This document shows positions 6,568 to 9,383 of a DNA stretch of 9,383 nucleotides, one piece after another (position 1 is the stretch's first letter; every line of letters begins with the position of its first letter). The DNA lies in contig JBMLQL010000036.1 in assembly GCA_049241565.1 (NCBI GenBank), forward strand, positions 1-9,383, written 5' to 3'. The position numbers were made by a program, and so were the translations under genes. The DNA comes from DZBG01 sp049241565. Its GTDB lineage: Bacteria > Bdellovibrionota > Bacteriovoracia > Bacteriovoracales > Bacteriovoracaceae. A model generated the notes under the pieces. It saw only the letters and a program-made list of their open reading frames with translations, did not search any database and was not told the origin of the DNA.

Positions 6568-7845
6568 ATGGATAAGAAAGAGTTGTTTAAAAAATTTTTA
6601 GAAGAAAACGATGTCCTGATCGTTGATAAAAATCCGTCCTCACGTAATAGGCTTTTAAAAACCATTTCAGATCTTGGTTCAAAAAGACATATGATTCATT
6701 CTGTTGCTTCAATGGCAGAGGCTGAACAAATTATTAAGACAAAAAAAATAGGTCTTGTTTTATCAGATTACTTTATAACAGGTGGGTCTGGTTTTGATCT
6801 TTTTAAGAAAGTTCGTGAAACCCATATTGATTCAAAAAAATTATGTCAAATTCTTGTAACATCGAATATTTCTCAAACTGCTGTGGCAAAAGCAGCTGAG
6901 GAGGACGTGGATTCTTTTATCATTAAGCCTTATACAATCCAAATTATACAGGAAAGCTTGATCAATGCAGTTAATGCTAAAATTTATCCATCGGCTTATG
7001 TCGTAAAAATTGAGGAAGCAAAGATCGCTATGCATGAAGGACGTTTTGACGAAGCAACAAGTCTTCTCAAAGATGCTATGACTATGCATTCTCGTCCTGC
7101 ACTGGCCTTGTTTTATATGGGGCAAGTTGAGTACATGAAACGAGCAATCACTGAAGCCGAAGGTAATTATTCAAAAGGACTTAGCTATAACAATATTCAT
7201 TTTAAATGTTTAATTGGTCTCTATGAACTTTTTATGCAGGAAAATAAATATCAAGAAGCTTATCAAGTTGTTAAAAAGGTAGCAAAGTTTTTCCCTGCAA
7301 ATCCAGATAGGCTCACACAAATTGTTCGTTTGGCGATTCAGACGGAACATTATGATGATATGATCTTTTATTATGATATTTTTACAACTCTTGATGAGCG
7401 TTCTAAAGTTCTTATTAATTATATTGGAGCTGGTCTCTATATTGCCGGTAAGCACCACCTTATTAATGGGAATGTTTCAGAAGCGTTAAAGTGTTTTGAG
7501 TGTGTTGCTGTCTCTTGTTCTGAGTTTACTAAGTTTTTACGGGCCATGATTACAGTTCTTATTGAGAATAATCTCGCTTCTGAAGCTGAGACTTTTCTTG
7601 CCAGATTCCATGCAGGCTCTTTAGATCATGAAGATTATTTAGTTAGCGAGTTTCTTGTTTTTTCTGCTTTGAACAAGGATCCAAATTTTTCTGTTCGTCG
7701 TGGGCTTGATCTTTACAACAAAAAAATTCGCGATTTTCTTTGTATGAAGGAAATGATTGAGGCCATGCGAACGTCAGGGATTAAAGAAGATAAACTTAAA
7801 GAATACCGTCATGAGATTGAGAATCTTTTCCCTGAGAGAATATAG
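6568..7845 (+). CDS. Response regulator with receiver domain and TPR-like repeats
   Basis: The 425-residue protein starts with a receiver domain (about 14-135) that has the conserved set: acidic D20 at the end of strand 1, phospho-acceptor D67 (LVLSDYF), T98 after strand 4 and the K120-P121 pair. It should therefore be phosphorylated by a histidine kinase, none of which is encoded nearby. From about residue 145 the protein is all helical with TPR-like spacing (EGRFDEATSLLKDAM, ALALFYMGQVEYMKRAITEAEGNYSKG in two pieces, then NKYQEAYQVVKK and further helices), so the output is likely protein binding and not DNA binding. It begins 14 bp after the 819-residue gene, with ATAGG 7 bases before ATG, and probably acts with that protein. 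No signal peptide or membrane segment. Partner and pathway are not shown by the sequence. Confidence 0.88.
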   Translation: MDKKELFKKFLEENDVLIVDKNPSSRNRLLKTISDLGSKRHMIHSVASMAEAEQIIKTKKIGLVLSDYFITGGSGFDLFKKVRETHIDSKKLCQILVTSNISQTAVAKAAEEDVDSFIIKPYTIQIIQESLINAVNAKIYPSAYVVKIEEAKIAMHEGRFDEATSLLKDAMTMHSRPALALFYMGQVEYMKRAITEAEGNYSKGLSYNNIHFKCLIGLYELFMQENKYQEAYQVVKKVAKFFPANPDRLTQIVRLAIQTEHYDDMIFYYDIFTTLDERSKVLINYIGAGLYIAGKHHLINGNVSEALKCFECVAVSCSEFTKFLRAMITVLIENNLASEAETFLARFHAGSLDHEDYLVSEFLVFSALNKDPNFSVRRGLDLYNKKIRDFLCMKEMIEAMRTSGIKEDKLKEYRHEIENLFPERI

Positions 7846-7875
7846 CTGAAAGCGTTTTTGTCAGGTAATCTCTCA
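7833..7875 (+). terminator. Imperfect hairpin at the end of the receiver-TPR gene
   Basis: TGAGAGA (7833-7839) pairs perfectly with TCTCTCA (7869-7875), and inside it CTGA (7846-7849) pairs with TCAG (7861-7864). It spans the stop codon and is followed by AAATTTCTTA, which is only moderately U-rich. It may end the operon, but internal loops and the weak tail make this uncertain. Confidence 0.28.
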
Positions 7876-7965
7876 AAATTTCTTACTCAGATCTAATTTG
7901 TTTTACGAAGACCTCTTATTTGTGGTCAGCTAGTCTTGTTTAGCTTTAATCACAAAGGAGTGTGA

Positions 7966-9321
7966 ATGAAACTTCAAGGACTTTTGAAGTCTGTTCTTAT
8001 CGCTATGGCGGTAACATCAACAGTAGCTTCAGCTGCAGAAGGAAAATTTTTAGTAAGATTTGATCTTACTGAGTCAGTAAAAGTATTGCTTAAAAAATCG
8101 GATCTTGATGTCACAGGTATTAATTATAATGAAAATATAATTGAAGCTTTGGTTACAGAAGAAGAGTTTAATAAGCTTCAATCTAACAAAGCGAAATTCC
8201 ATTATGTACTTCCTCAGAATCTTTTAAGAGGACCAGATAAGGAATATAAAAATCCTCAGAAAATCGCTGAATTCCTTCAAGATGTTCATGGCCGTTTTCC
8301 AGAAATCACAACTTTAAAAGTTATCGGGAAATCACTCGAAGGTAGAGATATCTTAGCGATTAAAATTTCAGATAATGCTTCAAAGAAAGAAGTTGGTGAA
8401 CCAGTCATTCTTTTTAATTCTATGCACCATGCTCGTGAAGTAATGACTCCTGAAGTGGCCATCGATATTATCGATTATTTGACCCAAAAGTATGATGCTG
8501 ATGACAAAGTCACAAGCTGGGTTGATCGTAACGAAATTTGGGTTGTCCCAATGTTCAATGTCGATGGTAACCAGAAAGTTTGGGATGATGATTCTATGTG
8601 GAGAAAAAACACTCGTGGTGGATACGGTGTAGATATCAACAGAAATTATCCTGCAACATGGAACACATGTAATGGTTCTAGCTCACGCCAAGGGGCGCAG
8701 GATTACCGTGGTCCACAGGCCGCTTCAGAACCAGAGACTCAGGCCATGATGAATTTTGTTTCAGAAATTACGCCTGTATTTAATATCTCTTACCACTCTT
8801 ATTCTGAATTAGTTCTTTATCCTTATGGATGTAAGCCACTTAAAGCAGAGCAAGATGTTGTATCATCCATTGGTAAAGAGATGGGAGCTCTTCTTAAGTA
8901 TAAAGCTGGAACTCCGTGGGAGCTTCTTTATAATGCAGATGGCGGAGATATTGACTGGATGTATATGGAGCATCAGGTAATCCCATATGTGATCGAAGTG
9001 AATAGTACGATGCAAGGATTTCAACCAAGTTATTCAAAATGGAGACAGGTCACTGTTGAAAGAAATAGAGCAGGTTGGATGCTTCTTCTTGATCGTGTGG
9101 AAGGGGCTGGATTCAAGGGAATTGCGAAGAAAACAGAGAAGAGTATCGAGATTTATTCTGCAAAAGAAAAATCAGTTATTCAGAACTACCGTATCAAAAA
9201 AGATGGATCTTATATCGTGATACTTTCACCGGGTGAGTATGAAATTAAATTTAAAGATGAGAATCAAGTGGTGAAGAAAATGAAAAAACTTGTTATCGAA
9301 AATAAAATGATTCAGCTCTAA
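7966..9321 (+). CDS. Secreted M14 family zinc carboxypeptidase
   Basis: The 451-residue protein starts with a signal peptide (MKLQGLLKSVLIAMAV, then STVASAAEG; cleavage probable after ASA, near residue 23). A stretch of about 60-70 residues that could be a pro-segment follows. The catalytic domain (about 95-380) has every key residue of carboxypeptidase A aligned by motif: Zn ligands H155, E158 (HHARE) and H277 (SYHSYSE), substrate binders R213 (MWRKNTR), N225-R226 (DINRNY), Y322 (CPA Tyr248) and catalytic E344 (CPA Glu270), with Y322 and E344 at exactly the CPA spacing. I329 sits at the CPA Ile255 position, which by family knowledge suggests preference for hydrophobic C-terminal residues. 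The tail (about 383-451, with GSYIVILSPGEYEIKF) looks like a transthyretin-like domain. It has its own strong ribosome site AAGGAG 5 bases before ATG and a terminator behind it, so it is probably monocistronic. It would digest peptides in the periplasm or outside the cell. Confidence 0.93.
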   Translation: MKLQGLLKSVLIAMAVTSTVASAAEGKFLVRFDLTESVKVLLKKSDLDVTGINYNENIIEALVTEEEFNKLQSNKAKFHYVLPQNLLRGPDKEYKNPQKIAEFLQDVHGRFPEITTLKVIGKSLEGRDILAIKISDNASKKEVGEPVILFNSMHHAREVMTPEVAIDIIDYLTQKYDADDKVTSWVDRNEIWVVPMFNVDGNQKVWDDDSMWRKNTRGGYGVDINRNYPATWNTCNGSSSRQGAQDYRGPQAASEPETQAMMNFVSEITPVFNISYHSYSELVLYPYGCKPLKAEQDVVSSIGKEMGALLKYKAGTPWELLYNADGGDIDWMYMEHQVIPYVIEVNSTMQGFQPSYSKWRQVTVERNRAGWMLLLDRVEGAGFKGIAKKTEKSIEIYSAKEKSVIQNYRIKKDGSYIVILSPGEYEIKFKDENQVVKKMKKLVIENKMIQL

Positions 9322-9327
9322 AAATAG

Positions 9328-9367
9328 TGAGGAGAGGCTCGGTTATTGTTGATCGAGCTTCTTCTCA
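9328..9367. terminator. Intrinsic terminator, possibly bidirectional
   Basis: Starting 7 bases after the carboxypeptidase stop, bases 9328-9341 pair with 9354-9367 in a continuous 14-bp stem (two G-U pairs) around a 12-nt loop; the GC core is GCTCG/CGAGC. On the plus strand it is followed by an AT-rich, U-heavy tail (AATATATTTCTTTATTT). On the minus strand it is followed by CTATTTTTAG, so it could also end a gene arriving from the right. Confidence 0.75.
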
Positions 9368-9383
9368 ATATATTTCTTTATTT

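Noticed and set aside
6841..7125. Minus-strand 94-codon frame inside the receiver-TPR gene
   Set aside because: It is a shadow of the conserved plus-strand gene, with Cys/His/Ile-rich translation typical of antisense reading.
7928..7945. Inverted repeat AGCTA, 8 nt, TAGCT upstream of the carboxypeptidase gene
   Set aside because: A 5-bp match of this kind is expected by chance in AT-rich DNA and no clear promoter overlaps it; too weak to call an operator.

Overview
The window is about 9.4 kb of AT-rich, densely coding bacterial chromosome. It has six full-length protein genes, the 3' end of a seventh, and one very small candidate gene. Gene content (MgtE transporter, bifunctional GDP-mannose enzyme, receiver-TPR protein, secreted M14 carboxypeptidase, long low-complexity regulatory protein), low GC and short intergenic gaps suggest a Gram-negative of the Bdellovibrionota, Bacteriovorax/Peredibacter/Halobacteriovorax type. 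That placement is an inference from gene style; no rRNA or other marker is present.

Left part (1-3923). The end of a glucosamine-6-phosphate deaminase-like gene (nagB, + strand) runs into a convergent minus-strand cluster and overlaps its last gene by 53 bp. In transcription order the cluster is mgtE (Mg2+ channel/transporter), manC/algA-type mannose-1-phosphate guanylyltransferase/phosphomannose isomerase after 30 bp, a possible 21-residue hydrophobic peptide, and a PIG-L/LmbE deacetylase 3 bp after that. The left end therefore concerns amino-sugar and activated-mannose metabolism, with Mg2+ uptake as the first gene of the unit.

Middle (3924-7845). A 170-bp divergent intergenic region separates mgtE from a two-gene plus-strand operon. 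The first gene encodes an 819-residue protein that I do not recognise as a whole. It appears to have a degenerate receiver-like N-terminus, a tryptophan-rich module, a long charged Ser/Lys/Asp linker carrying eight copies of an L-x-G-K motif, and a C-terminal beta-rich domain with a weak PilZ-like signature. The second gene, 14 bp downstream, encodes a response regulator with an intact phospho-acceptor site and TPR-like helices but no DNA-binding domain. Together they look like a signalling pair acting through protein-protein contacts. This is the least described part of the window.

Right part (7846-9383). A separately expressed secreted zinc carboxypeptidase (M14) has all expected catalytic residues and a C-terminal beta domain. 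It is followed by a 14-bp stem terminator that could work in both directions. No tRNA, rRNA, CRISPR array, insertion sequence or phage gene was seen.
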